Shown here: positions 1 through 7,494 of the stretch, piece after piece
How the letters are laid out: the number at the start of each line of letters is the position of its first letter
How positions within the stretch are numbered: position 1 is the stretch's first letter
Assembly: GCA_028718265.1 (NCBI GenBank)
Contig: JAQUMG010000069.1
Span: 1-8,662, forward strand
Reading direction: 5' to 3'
Source: Candidatus Omnitrophota bacterium
GTDB lineage: Bacteria > Omnitrophota > Koll11 > JAHIPI01
Length of the DNA stretch: 8,662 nucleotides
The notes under the pieces: generated by a model
What the model was told of the DNA's origin: nothing
Seen by the model: only the letters and a program-made list of their open reading frames with translations
Databases searched by the model: none
Position numbers and translations under genes: made by a program

Positions 1-47
1 GGTTATCAAGAAATACTAAGAAAACTTATAATGATGTTAGTAATTGG

Positions 48-76
48 TTGAAATCGGTCTGCTTATGTGCTACACT
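48..76 (+). promoter_or_regulatory. Candidate sigma70-type promoter of the T2SS operon
   Basis: TTGAAA (48-53) and TACACT (71-76) are separated by 17 bp. The -10 is preceded by TG plus one base (68-70), forming an extended -10. Transcription would begin near 83, leaving a leader of about 39 nt before gspE. A second possibility lies just downstream: TTGCCC (76-81), 17 bp, TATAAA (99-104), which would give an almost leaderless gspE mRNA. The rest of 1-121 shows no convincing gene. An upstream gene may also read through, because the window begins only 121 nt before gspE. Both promoters are inferred from consensus matches alone. Confidence 0.4.
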
Positions 77-121
77 TGCCCTAATGGTATTATTATAGTA
101 TAAACATTAAACAGGGTAATT

Positions 122-1834
122 ATGGTATATAAAAAAGAAGTTCTGCTGGGCCAATTACTCGTAGATAAAAATATTATTACCACGGAGCAGCTTGACGAGG
201 CGATAAGGGAACAAAAAAAGTCAGGCGGGTTTCTTGGTAATGTCCTTCTCAGATTAGGGTACATCGAAGAAGACGCACTCTTTCCGGTAATCGCCGAACA
301 ATTGGGCGTGGAATATGTCAAAGTTAAAAATACGCGTATAAGTGCCTCGGTCATAGAAAAAGTTCCCGCGAAGTTCGCCAGCCATTACAAGTTAATACCG
401 ATTGATTTCACCGACGATGTTCTGACCATAGCGGTTACTAATCCTTTAGACGTTCACACCATAGATGACATAAAGCTTCTTTTGGGCTATGAAGCAAAAG
501 TCGTCCTGGCCAGCGAAGAAGACATAATCGACGCCATAAGGGAGTACTACGGTATCGGTGCCGATACCCTTGAAAAAATGATGGCCGGGGCCGATACAAA
601 AGATAACTTCGCGGTTGAAGCGTCCAAAACCGAAAACATAGAGGACATGGCGCAAGACGCTTCAATAATAAAATTTGTAAATCAGCTTTTTCTGCAGGCA
701 TATAAAGACAGGGCAACCGACATTCATATAGAGCCGTACGAAGACGAAATGAAAGTAAGATACAGGATAGACGGCGTTTTGTACGACACCACAATTCCTC
801 CCAATATCAAACATTTTCAGGCCGCTATTATTTCCAGAATAAAAATAATGTCCAATTTGAATATAGCGGAAAGGCGCTTGCCGCAAGACGGACGCATCAG
901 GATAAAAGTTGCCAATGATGAGCTGGATCTGAGGGTCTCTATTTTGCCGACGCCTTACGGAGAGAGCATAGATATAAGGCTTCTGGGGACGAATCTGCAA
1001 TTTGACTTAGAGAGCCTGGGATTACTGGAAAAAGATTTGAAGATAATGGCGGAGATGATAAAAAAGCCGCACGGTATTATCTTCGTAACGGGGCCGACGG
1101 GCAGCGGCAAAACAACCACTCTCTACGCCTGCCTCAATAAGATCAATTCAAAAGAGAAGAAGATCATAACAATAGAAGACCCCATAGAATATCAGATAAA
1201 AAATGTAACTCAAATACAGGTCCATCCCAGGATCGGGCTTACCTTTGCGCAGGGACTGCGAAGCATGTTAAGGCATGACCCGGACATCATGATGGTGGGT
1301 GAGGTAAGGGATTTTGAAACAGCCGAGATAACTATAAGAGTCGCCCTAACAGGCCACCTTGTGTTCTCGACAATTCACACCAATGATGCCGCGGGCGGAA
1401 TAACAAGGCTTGTCGATATGGGCATAGAGCCGTTTCTGGTCGCATCCAGCGTAGAATGTTTTATAGCCCAGCGTCTGGTTCGCGTAATATGTCCGTCGTG
1501 CAAAAAAGAAATGAAGCCGTCGAAAGAGATCCTTAAAGAGCTGGGTGTGTCCGAGATAAAAGATGTATCCAGGGTCAAATTTTACAGCGGCGAAGGTTGC
1601 GATGAATGCAAGTACACCGGCTATAAAGGCAGGACCGCTATATACGAAATACTTGTTATCGATAACGCGATACGAGACCTCGTTATGGCGAGAAAATCTG
1701 CCGATGTGATAAAAAAACTGGCAATGGAGCATGGCATGCGTACGCTGCGGCAGGACGGATGGGAAAAAATAAAAATGGGCATTACTACTCCGGCAGAGGT
1801 AATGAGGGTTACGGAAGCACAGGTCATCGAGTAA
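122..1834 (+). CDS. gspE: Type II secretion system assembly ATPase GspE (PilB/PulE family)
   Basis: This is the cytoplasmic hexameric ATPase that would drive pseudopilus assembly. The 570 residues are full length for the family. Residues 8-31 and 37-60 form two 24-residue repeats with a 5-residue spacer, the layout of an MshEN (T2SSE N-terminal) domain. The domain is followed by a linker at about 150-180. The ATPase core shows the Asp box (RATDIHIEP, 197-205), Walker A GPTGSGKTT (324-332), Walker B region with MMVGEVRD (390-397) and the His box (GHLVFSTIHT, 411-420). The zinc-binding tetracysteine is Cys457, Cys460, Cys493 and Cys496 (CPSC and CDEC). The start is the first ATG, with a weak GGG at 114-116 as ribosome site. 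It leads the operon, 28 nt before gspF. PilB of a type IV pilus is the alternative by sequence alone, but the gspK, gspL and gspM genes downstream favour a T2SS. Confidence 0.95.
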   Translation: MVYKKEVLLGQLLVDKNIITTEQLDEAIREQKKSGGFLGNVLLRLGYIEEDALFPVIAEQLGVEYVKVKNTRISASVIEKVPAKFASHYKLIPIDFTDDVLTIAVTNPLDVHTIDDIKLLLGYEAKVVLASEEDIIDAIREYYGIGADTLEKMMAGADTKDNFAVEASKTENIEDMAQDASIIKFVNQLFLQAYKDRATDIHIEPYEDEMKVRYRIDGVLYDTTIPPNIKHFQAAIISRIKIMSNLNIAERRLPQDGRIRIKVANDELDLRVSILPTPYGESIDIRLLGTNLQFDLESLGLLEKDLKIMAEMIKKPHGIIFVTGPTGSGKTTTLYACLNKINSKEKKIITIEDPIEYQIKNVTQIQVHPRIGLTFAQGLRSMLRHDPDIMMVGEVRDFETAEITIRVALTGHLVFSTIHTNDAAGGITRLVDMGIEPFLVASSVECFIAQRLVRVICPSCKKEMKPSKEILKELGVSEIKDVSRVKFYSGEGCDECKYTGYKGRTAIYEILVIDNAIRDLVMARKSADVIKKLAMEHGMRTLRQDGWEKIKMGITTPAEVMRVTEAQVIE

Positions 1835-1862
1835 ATAAAAACGGTTAGGGGTAAAGGCCATA

Positions 1863-3080
1863 ATGGCAAAATTCAAATATGTAGCTAAAATAGGCCCTAA
1901 CGAAGAGGTTAAAGGTTACATAGAAGCCGAAAATAAAGACGCCGCTTTGCATAGCCTGACAGCAAGCGGATATTTCCCTATTTCTATAGAGCAGGAAAAT
2001 ATAGAAGAATCCACCTCGATTGTAAGTACCATTCCGGGTTTCAGGAAAGTAAACATACACGACCTGAGCGTATTTACCCGCCAATTATCTGATTTGCTTG
2101 AAGCCGGATTGCCGCTGGTTAAATCATTAGTGGTTCTGGAGAAGCAAACGGAGAACAGATATCTAAAGAACGTTATAGGCGATCTTAGAAATTATATCCA
2201 GGGCGGCAGTCCTCTTTCGTCGGCACTTAAGCGGCACCCAAAAGTCTTCTCGGAACTCTATGCGAGTATGGTAAAGTCGGGAGAGGTTGGCGGCAGCCTT
2301 GAGAATGTCTTATTGCGTATTGCAGAGTTTCAGGAGTCACAGGAAGAGCTTACCGCCAAAGTCAAATCCGCAATGATTTACCCCGCCCTGATGGCTACTG
2401 TGGGGGTGACGACCATATTTGTATTGATTATATTTGTCATACCGAAAATAGTCGCGATGTTTAAAGATCTTAACCAATCGCTTCCTTTGCCTACGGTAAT
2501 ATTGCTTAACATAAGCGATTTTGTGAAAAATTTTTGGTTTATATTAATCGGCGGATTGTTATTGATATATCTCGGTTTTAAAAGACTGAACAGCATGCAC
2601 GAAGGAAGGATGATGATAGGCAGGTTTAAATTAGGTACTCCGATGCTCGGACAGCTTATCATGAAGACTGAAATCGCACGCTTCACGAGAACACTTGCAA
2701 CGCTTCTGTCCAACGGCGTTCCGATACTCGAGGCTTTGGGCGTCGTAATGAATGTTATGGAGAGCGAGGTCCTGCGGGAGGATATTAAAATCGCGCAGAA
2801 AGAAGTCAGAGAGGGAAATGCCCTGGCGGCAGGATTGAGTAAAGGCGCTTACTTTCCTGTTTTTGTTAATAACATGATAGCCGTCGGCGAGGAAAGCGGC
2901 GCAGTGGAGAAAGCGTTGTTTAAAGTAGCAGCGTCTTACGAAAGGGAAGTAGACAGAGCGGTCAAGACGATGACTTCACTGCTGGAGCCTCTTATGATTT
3001 TGACGTTGGGGCTTGTAATAGGATTTATTGTCATAGCAATGTTACTGCCGATATTCGAAATTAGTTTTGGAGTTAGGTAA
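1863..3080 (+). CDS. gspF: Type II secretion system inner-membrane platform protein GspF
   Basis: This is the polytopic inner-membrane protein that couples the GspE ATPase to pseudopilus growth. The 405 residues match the usual family length. Two T2SSF repeats are visible, about 66-190 and 270-397. Each has the FTRQLxxLLxxGxPLxxxL-type opening (71-89 and 274-292) and the SGExGGxLENVL-type signature (139-150, and in weaker form GEESGAVEKAL at 342-352). Membrane segments are predicted at about 174-196, 223-240 and 376-397, the standard three-pass layout. The ATG is preceded by a G-rich TTAGGGGTAAAGG stretch about 8 nt upstream. The gene sits between gspE and gspG, the canonical order. Confidence 0.95.
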   Translation: MAKFKYVAKIGPNEEVKGYIEAENKDAALHSLTASGYFPISIEQENIEESTSIVSTIPGFRKVNIHDLSVFTRQLSDLLEAGLPLVKSLVVLEKQTENRYLKNVIGDLRNYIQGGSPLSSALKRHPKVFSELYASMVKSGEVGGSLENVLLRIAEFQESQEELTAKVKSAMIYPALMATVGVTTIFVLIIFVIPKIVAMFKDLNQSLPLPTVILLNISDFVKNFWFILIGGLLLIYLGFKRLNSMHEGRMMIGRFKLGTPMLGQLIMKTEIARFTRTLATLLSNGVPILEALGVVMNVMESEVLREDIKIAQKEVREGNALAAGLSKGAYFPVFVNNMIAVGEESGAVEKALFKVAASYEREVDRAVKTMTSLLEPLMILTLGLVIGFIVIAMLLPIFEISFGVR

Positions 3081-3085
3081 GGAGG
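3078..3085 (+). promoter_or_regulatory. Strong Shine-Dalgarno that fixes the gspG start
   Basis: TAAGGAGG lies 8 nt before the ATG at 3094 and is the best ribosome site in the operon. It rules against an upstream in-frame TTG at 3067, which would overlap gspF and add nine residues in front of the prepilin leader. The strength of the site fits the need for far more GspG than other Gsp subunits. Confidence 0.85.
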
Positions 3086-3093
3086 ATAGATAT

Positions 3094-3519
3094 ATGTTTA
3101 ACAAAAAAGGTTTCACGCTCATAGAACTTATGCTGGTAGTGATAATACTCGGCATATTGGTGGCCATGGTTGTGCCGCGGCTTGTCGGCAGAGGCGAACA
3201 GGCGCGCCGGCAGGCAGCAGAGGCGGATATCAGATCAAATATAGCACTTGCCCTCGATCTGTACGAGCTGGATAACGGCGCATATCCGGAAAAGCTTGAG
3301 GATCTCTTAAAAGACCCCGGCGAAAGCAAGGCGTCTAACTGGAACGGCCCGTATTTAAAACGAAAGCCGGTAGATCCGTGGGGGCGCGAATATAGTTACA
3401 AGTATCCGGGGCAGAATAACAAAGATTATGACTTATATTCTTACGGCGCAGACGGCGTAGAAGGCGGAGGGGATGATATCACTAATTGGGAAGAAGAATC
3501 CGGAACTTCCGAGCAGTAA
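3094..3519 (+). CDS. gspG: Major pseudopilin GspG
   Basis: This is the main subunit of the periplasmic pseudopilus. The 141-residue precursor begins with a six-residue leader MFNKKG. Prepilin peptidase cleavage after Gly6 would leave Phe at +1 and the conserved Glu at +5 (FTLIE, 7-11), followed by a hydrophobic helix to about residue 28. The C-terminal half has the DPWG turn (94-97) and the family signature LYSYGADG followed by EGGGDDITNW (115-132). In known GspG proteins the aspartates of this loop bind calcium, and they are kept here. These features separate it from type IV pilins. The start follows from the strong ribosome site and the short leader. It lies 13 nt after gspF and overlaps the ATG chosen for gspH. 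Confidence 0.95.
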   Translation: MFNKKGFTLIELMLVVIILGILVAMVVPRLVGRGEQARRQAAEADIRSNIALALDLYELDNGAYPEKLEDLLKDPGESKASNWNGPYLKRKPVDPWGREYSYKYPGQNNKDYDLYSYGADGVEGGGDDITNWEEESGTSEQ

Positions 3520-4015
3520 ACCTGACCGGCTGAATTCGATCAAATCTTTCACTCTTATAGAACTGATAATAGTAGCGTCGCTTATATTGACATTAATAGC
3601 GGTGTCAAATCCGCTATTCAGGGCCACTTTTAAGGAATTAGAGCTGAAAGATTCGGCTTATAACATAGGCAAGATGATAAGATACGCCGCGGCCAGTGCC
3701 GTAATGGAAGAGACAAGATACAAGATAATCTTCGATTTTGACAAGAAGTCATATTGGCTGCTTGCTGAAACAGAAAAAGACGGCAAGACAGAGTTCGAAA
3801 GAGTTAACGGCCGGTTTAAAGACAAATTCTACTTACCGGGGGACGTGTTTTTTAAAGGTGAAAGTAACGAATTTATTTTTTTACCGAACGGCCGGTGCAC
3901 TAAAGCTTCTGTCATTGTAGTGGATAATGAGAAGAGAAAAGGGTTTGAGATAAAAACAACAGGAAGGGCCGGCCAGACGGAGATAATAGATGTCAAAGAA
4001 AAACAAGGCAAATAG
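3473..4015 (+). CDS. gspH: Minor pseudopilin, GspH-like
   Basis: This is a probable minor pseudopilin near the pseudopilus tip. The prepilin motif FTLIE is at residues 26-30, followed by a hydrophobic helix to about 47. The rest has the GspH/FimT pattern: a helix with an alanine run (YAAASAVMEE, 71-80), the strand pair YKIIFDFDKKSYWL (83-96) and a late strand with FLPNGR (136-141). Two things are odd. The residue before the cleavage site is Ser25 rather than the near-invariant Gly. The ATG start also makes the gene overlap gspG by 47 nt and gives a 25-residue leader. That ATG follows a GGAGG at 3466-3470, spaced only 2 nt. An in-frame CTG at 3530 would give a six-residue leader like that of GspG and remove the overlap, but it has no clear ribosome site. 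The start is therefore unsettled. The subunit identity rests partly on its place between gspG and gspI. Confidence 0.8.
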   Translation: MISLIGKKNPELPSSKPDRLNSIKSFTLIELIIVASLILTLIAVSNPLFRATFKELELKDSAYNIGKMIRYAAASAVMEETRYKIIFDFDKKSYWLLAETEKDGKTEFERVNGRFKDKFYLPGDVFFKGESNEFIFLPNGRCTKASVIVVDNEKRKGFEIKTTGRAGQTEIIDVKEKQGK

Positions 4016-4373
4016 GCATAAGCGGGGTTTTATGCTGCTTGAGGTGATATTAAGCGTATTCGTAGTCACCGTAGGCGTAGTTTTTGTTATCAGTTCATTT
4101 ATCACATCCATAAAGGCATTTAAAGCTTCGAAGGTATATCTTACAGCCCTTTATCTGGTCGAGCAGAAACTCTGGGAATATGAGGAAAAGGGCAAGATAG
4201 AAGAGGGGCGCACTTCGGGGAAGTTTGACGATTACAAAGACGCAGAATGGGATATCGAAGCGAAAGAGGTGGATGACCTGCCTCTCTACGAAACTGCCGC
4301 GGCAATAAACATAAAAGACGAGGACGTAAAAAGACGCTTCAAGGTGACGACCTATTTCAATAAAGAAGAATAA
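3990..4373 (+). CDS. gspI: Minor pseudopilin, GspI-like
   Basis: This is a short minor pseudopilin of 127 residues, typical for GspI, which nucleates the tip complex with GspJ and GspK in studied systems. The leader is basic (13 residues ending KRG), with Gly13 at -1, Phe at +1 and Glu18 at +5 (FMLLE). A hydrophobic helix runs to about residue 36. The segment ALYLVEQKLWEYEEKG (53-68) resembles the A-x-x-L-A-E-Q-K-L helix that is typical of GspI. The start at 3990 has GGAG at 3979-3982 with 7-nt spacing. It overlaps gspH by 26 nt, suggesting coupled translation. PilV-type pilin is the alternative, but operon position favours GspI. Confidence 0.82.
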   Translation: MSKKNKANRHKRGFMLLEVILSVFVVTVGVVFVISSFITSIKAFKASKVYLTALYLVEQKLWEYEEKGKIEEGRTSGKFDDYKDAEWDIEAKEVDDLPLYETAAAINIKDEDVKRRFKVTTYFNKEE

Positions 4374-4376
4374 AAA

Positions 4377-5015
4377 ATGAAGAAACAAAACAACGCTTTT
4401 ACATTTATAGAACTTCTTATCGCTTTGAGTATCTTCGCGGTAGTTGCCGTTACTCTCTATTCCACATTTTTTGCGGGACTATCCGTGTGGAAGAGATCCG
4501 GCGACGGCAGCGACGTCTATCAGGACATAAGGACAGTCTTTGACGACATGGCACGAGACTTCAGGAATATGATTTATTTTACTAAAGACAAGGAATCTAT
4601 GTATATTTTTTCCGGTATGCCGAAAGAAATTATTCTGATGACATTAGAAGAAGGCGCCTCCGAAAAGATGGAGCCTTACAGGGAGGTTGTTAAAGTCACT
4701 TATTCCTTCGATGACACAAAGGGAGAATTAATCAGACAGCGGGCGGCGCTGGCGTTTGGTTTTGATCTAAAGAAGGCGGAGAAAGAGGTTTTACTGAAAG
4801 ACCTCGGGGATTTTAAATTTGAATATTGTTATTATTCCGGCGACGAAGATGAGCCGTATCTGTGGCAGGAGGAATGGAAAGACGAAGACGAAAAGACTCC
4901 GCGCGGTATCAGGATAACAGCTGTTTTAAAGAACGGCAAGGGCGGAGAAGAAATGTCGAAGATAACAAGGGTTATATTTATTCCCACGGGAATTTTAGGA
5001 AAAAAAGAGATATGA
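4377..5015 (+). CDS. gspJ: Minor pseudopilin, GspJ-like
   Basis: This is a 212-residue minor pseudopilin expected to join GspI and GspK in the tip complex. The leader is MKKQNNA, then FTFIE (8-12), so Glu is kept at +5 but the residue at -1 is Ala7 instead of Gly. A hydrophobic helix spans about 13-34. The helix VYQDIRTVFDDMARDFRNM (47-65) matches the R-x-x-x-x-D-x-A-R-D-x-R pattern after the N-terminal helix of GspJ. The C-terminal part has a strand with PRGIRITAVLK (175-185) and an ending RVIFIPTG (198-205), both usual for the family. The start is 3 nt after the gspI stop with only a weak purine-rich ribosome site. The stop overlaps the gspK start by 4 nt. An A7 run (5000-5006) lies just before the stop. 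Confidence 0.82.
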   Translation: MKKQNNAFTFIELLIALSIFAVVAVTLYSTFFAGLSVWKRSGDGSDVYQDIRTVFDDMARDFRNMIYFTKDKESMYIFSGMPKEIILMTLEEGASEKMEPYREVVKVTYSFDDTKGELIRQRAALAFGFDLKKAEKEVLLKDLGDFKFEYCYYSGDEDEPYLWQEEWKDEDEKTPRGIRITAVLKNGKGGEEMSKITRVIFIPTGILGKKEI

Positions 5016-6028
5016 GCAACCGCGATAAAGGAACTATTTTAATAACGACGCTGTGGATACTTACCTTACTTACACTTTTGGCGCTGGGTATAGGGATGAG
5101 GGTGGGCATAGATATAAAGATGGTAAGTTTTTTTGCAAATAGTGCCAAGGCACATTATATAGCCGAAGCAGGAATCAGGAAAACTATTTTTCTTCTGGAA
5201 GCGGACTCCAATAAAAATGCCGATTCACTGAACGAAATATGGAGTTCAGGTTATGACTATAACAAGGAGCAGTTTGTATTAAAAGATATTAAAATCGGCG
5301 AGGGTGCCTTCACCGTAGTATATGTGTCGGGAAAAGACGAAGCCGGGGCTCCTGCCTATTTATACGGCGCCAGTGATGAAGAGGGCAAGCTGAATATTAA
5401 TGAAATAGACGGTACTATCCTTGCCGGGCTGCCCGGTTTTTCCGTCGAACTTGCCTCTGCCGTAGTTGACTGGCGCGACGAAGATGATATGCCTAATCCG
5501 TCAGGAGCAGAGACAGAGTATTATGAGGGACTGGACAATCCCTATGAGTCTAAAGACGCCAAATTCAGCGTTCCCGAAGAATTGATGCTGGTAAAAGGCA
5601 TGACGCCGGAAATCTACGAAGGCATTAAGAACGTGATAACCGTTTACGCCGAAGGAAAAGCAGTTAATATAAATACGGCACCGAAAGAAGTCTTAGGCGT
5701 TCTCGTAGGGCAGGAGTTTGAGGACTTGCCCGCTAAAATAGTCAATTATAGAAACGGTTCCGACGGAATTGCGGGAACGCAGGATGATAATATTTTTACG
5801 GACATAAATAGCATCACGGCACAGTTATCATCTGCCCTTACGCTGAATTCGGTAGAGCTTAACCGTATTCTGGAGCTGAAGAACGCAGGTTATTTCAAAG
5901 TGTTGTCCGCTTATTTTCGGATAAGATCGTCAGGACAGGTTAAAAACGGCAAGGTGAAAAAAACTATAGAGGCAGTCGTTAAGAGAACCAGCAAGGGTTC
6001 CGAATTCTTATATTATTATGAAATTTAA
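5012..6028 (+). CDS. gspK: Large minor pseudopilin GspK
   Basis: GspK caps the pseudopilus tip. The 338-residue protein starts MSNRDKG, with predicted cleavage after Gly7. The new N-terminus TILIT lacks Glu at +5, which is normal for GspK. A hydrophobic helix runs to about residue 28, followed by AHYIAEAGIRK (47-57), a common motif in GspK and PilX-like proteins. The large domain has GKLNIN (125-130), the acidic core VVDWRDEDDMPNPSGAE (151-167), the SVPEELMLVKGM helix (186-197) and VNINTAP (218-224). Together these are diagnostic. The frame is open upstream to 4862, but the ATG at 5012 is chosen because it places the prepilin leader at the N-terminus and overlaps the gspJ stop as ATGA. It is 29 nt before gspL. 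Confidence 0.93.
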   Translation: MSNRDKGTILITTLWILTLLTLLALGIGMRVGIDIKMVSFFANSAKAHYIAEAGIRKTIFLLEADSNKNADSLNEIWSSGYDYNKEQFVLKDIKIGEGAFTVVYVSGKDEAGAPAYLYGASDEEGKLNINEIDGTILAGLPGFSVELASAVVDWRDEDDMPNPSGAETEYYEGLDNPYESKDAKFSVPEELMLVKGMTPEIYEGIKNVITVYAEGKAVNINTAPKEVLGVLVGQEFEDLPAKIVNYRNGSDGIAGTQDDNIFTDINSITAQLSSALTLNSVELNRILELKNAGYFKVLSAYFRIRSSGQVKNGKVKKTIEAVVKRTSKGSEFLYYYEI

Positions 6029-6057
6029 CCACGATACAATGTCACGCGGGGATCTAT

Positions 6058-7479
6058 ATGTTTAGCAAAACCGAAAGATTAATAACGGCGATAGATATTG
6101 CCGATAACCTGTTGAAGGTATTTACGATCACGAACGATAAAAAAGGCAGTACCCTCACCGTCGTAGATTCGGTTAAATTGCCTGCGGATGACGAAAAAGC
6201 TATTGCCAGGGAAGTGCGCTTAATGGTATCGAGGAATAAAGTCGCAAAGTCTTATTTTATAGTAAATTTTCCGAGGCATCTCGTTACCATAAAAAGCATC
6301 AGGCTTCCTACCACAAATGAATCCGAAATAAGAAATATGGCCGAACTACAGGCCATCAAATATCTTCCCTATTCCAGAGAAGAGATAGTAATCAGTCATA
6401 AAATGATCAGCATGGCGCCCGAAGGATATTCGGACATACTTTTAGTCCTCGTGCAAAAGAGGCTGGTTAGTAAGTATATAAACATATTCAGATACGCCGG
6501 CATAAACGTCGAGAAAATAGGGTTGAGTTCGGAAGGCATACTTAATTGGTATGCGCGGCTGGGCAGGAAAGACAGCGATTCCGTCGGCATAATAGATGTG
6601 GACTCGTATCATACTCATATCCAGGTAGTAAAAGATAAAAATTTGCTTTTTACCCGGTCAATCTCTTTTGATGCCGGTGCCGCTGATCCGGACATGAATA
6701 TTCTTTTACGGGAAATAAAACTCTCTTTAGATTCTTATTATAAGGAAAAGAACGAAAATGTATCCCGCCTGATTGTCTCAGGCGGAGAAGACTGCTCAAA
6801 GAAGGTAGCCGACTTCCTGAAAGCTAATATGGCCGTGCCCTGCGAAATAGTCGGACAACTAGGCGGTCTGAATGTGGAAAAAGCGGCAAAGCAGTCTCTG
6901 GATAAGTTCAAAAATATTTCATATAACGCTTTACTGGGGCTGGCGATGCTTTCCGAAAATATCGAGGTTAACCTGATTCCTTATGATATGCTGGAGAAAA
7001 AAAAGGAAGATGCGGCAAAAAGGGAATTGGTCAAGAGCGCAGTATTACTATTGTGTATTCTCGTGGCCTTCTTCGGTATCCTGGAAAAGAAGATGATCGG
7101 CAAAAGAATTTATCTCAGAAATCTGGAGAAAAAAATTGCGACGATAGAACCGGAAGTGGAGAGACTTTCCAGGCTCAAGGAAAGCACCGAACTGATTAAT
7201 AACCAGCTTATGTTTAAAGGGTCGTCGATAGATGTAATCAGGGAATTATACAGGATTCTGCCCAAAGACGCATCGTTAACATTACTGGAATTCGACGATA
7301 AAGGGAGGCTTTTGCTGCGGGGGACGGCGAAAGAATTAAGCAGCGCTTTTAACCTGCTGCCTATACTCGAGAAGTCGCCTTATTTCGAAAGCGCCAAGAT
7401 AAATTATGCCGCTAAGAGAAGTTTTAAGCAGGCAGAATTTGCGGATTTCGAGATAGTATGCCAGATGAGTAAGTTTTAA
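6058..7479 (+). CDS. gspL: GspL: PilM-like cytoplasmic domain fused to PilN-like membrane domain
   Basis: GspL anchors GspE to the inner membrane and partners with GspM. Residues 1-300 look like the actin-like PilM fold: ITAIDIADNLLKVF (9-22), a second phosphate-loop-like strand VGIIDVDSYHTHIQVV (176-191) and RLIVSGGE (237-244). The first loop lacks the glycine and serines of true PilM, as expected for non-ATP-binding GspL. The PilN-type junction VNLIPYDMLEKKK (304-316) leads to one membrane helix at about 325-341. A coiled-coil stretch (345-385) and a ferredoxin-like periplasmic domain (about 388-473) follow. The length is 473. The start has GCGGGGAT upstream. It lies between gspK and gspM, as usual. 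An A8 run (6997-7004) sits at the domain junction. Confidence 0.88.
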   Translation: MFSKTERLITAIDIADNLLKVFTITNDKKGSTLTVVDSVKLPADDEKAIAREVRLMVSRNKVAKSYFIVNFPRHLVTIKSIRLPTTNESEIRNMAELQAIKYLPYSREEIVISHKMISMAPEGYSDILLVLVQKRLVSKYINIFRYAGINVEKIGLSSEGILNWYARLGRKDSDSVGIIDVDSYHTHIQVVKDKNLLFTRSISFDAGAADPDMNILLREIKLSLDSYYKEKNENVSRLIVSGGEDCSKKVADFLKANMAVPCEIVGQLGGLNVEKAAKQSLDKFKNISYNALLGLAMLSENIEVNLIPYDMLEKKKEDAAKRELVKSAVLLLCILVAFFGILEKKMIGKRIYLRNLEKKIATIEPEVERLSRLKESTELINNQLMFKGSSIDVIRELYRILPKDASLTLLEFDDKGRLLLRGTAKELSSAFNLLPILEKSPYFESAKINYAAKRSFKQAEFADFEIVCQMSKF

Positions 7480-7494
7480 AATAACGGTGGGAAA

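Noticed and set aside
1..98. Tail of an upstream gene in plus frame 3 (open from the window edge to a TAG at 96-98)
   Set aside because: About 31 residues with no recognisable motif, and it overlaps both candidate promoters. It is too short to support.
551..568. Perfect 8-bp-arm palindrome GGTATCGG-TG-CCGATACC inside gspE
   Set aside because: It lies in the coding linker after the N-terminal domain, and about one such match is expected by chance in a window this size once several loop lengths are allowed. No other signal accompanies it.
1346..1876. Long minus-strand frame opposite gspE
   Set aside because: It is antisense to conserved GspE ATPase and tetracysteine regions, has no ribosome site and resembles no family. 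It is a coding shadow, as are the other minus-strand frames in the window.
4862..5011. 50-residue upstream extension of GspK
   Set aside because: It would bury the prepilin leader that starts at 5012 and overlaps gspJ coding sequence throughout. The ATG at 5012 fits both the leader and the ATGA coupling.
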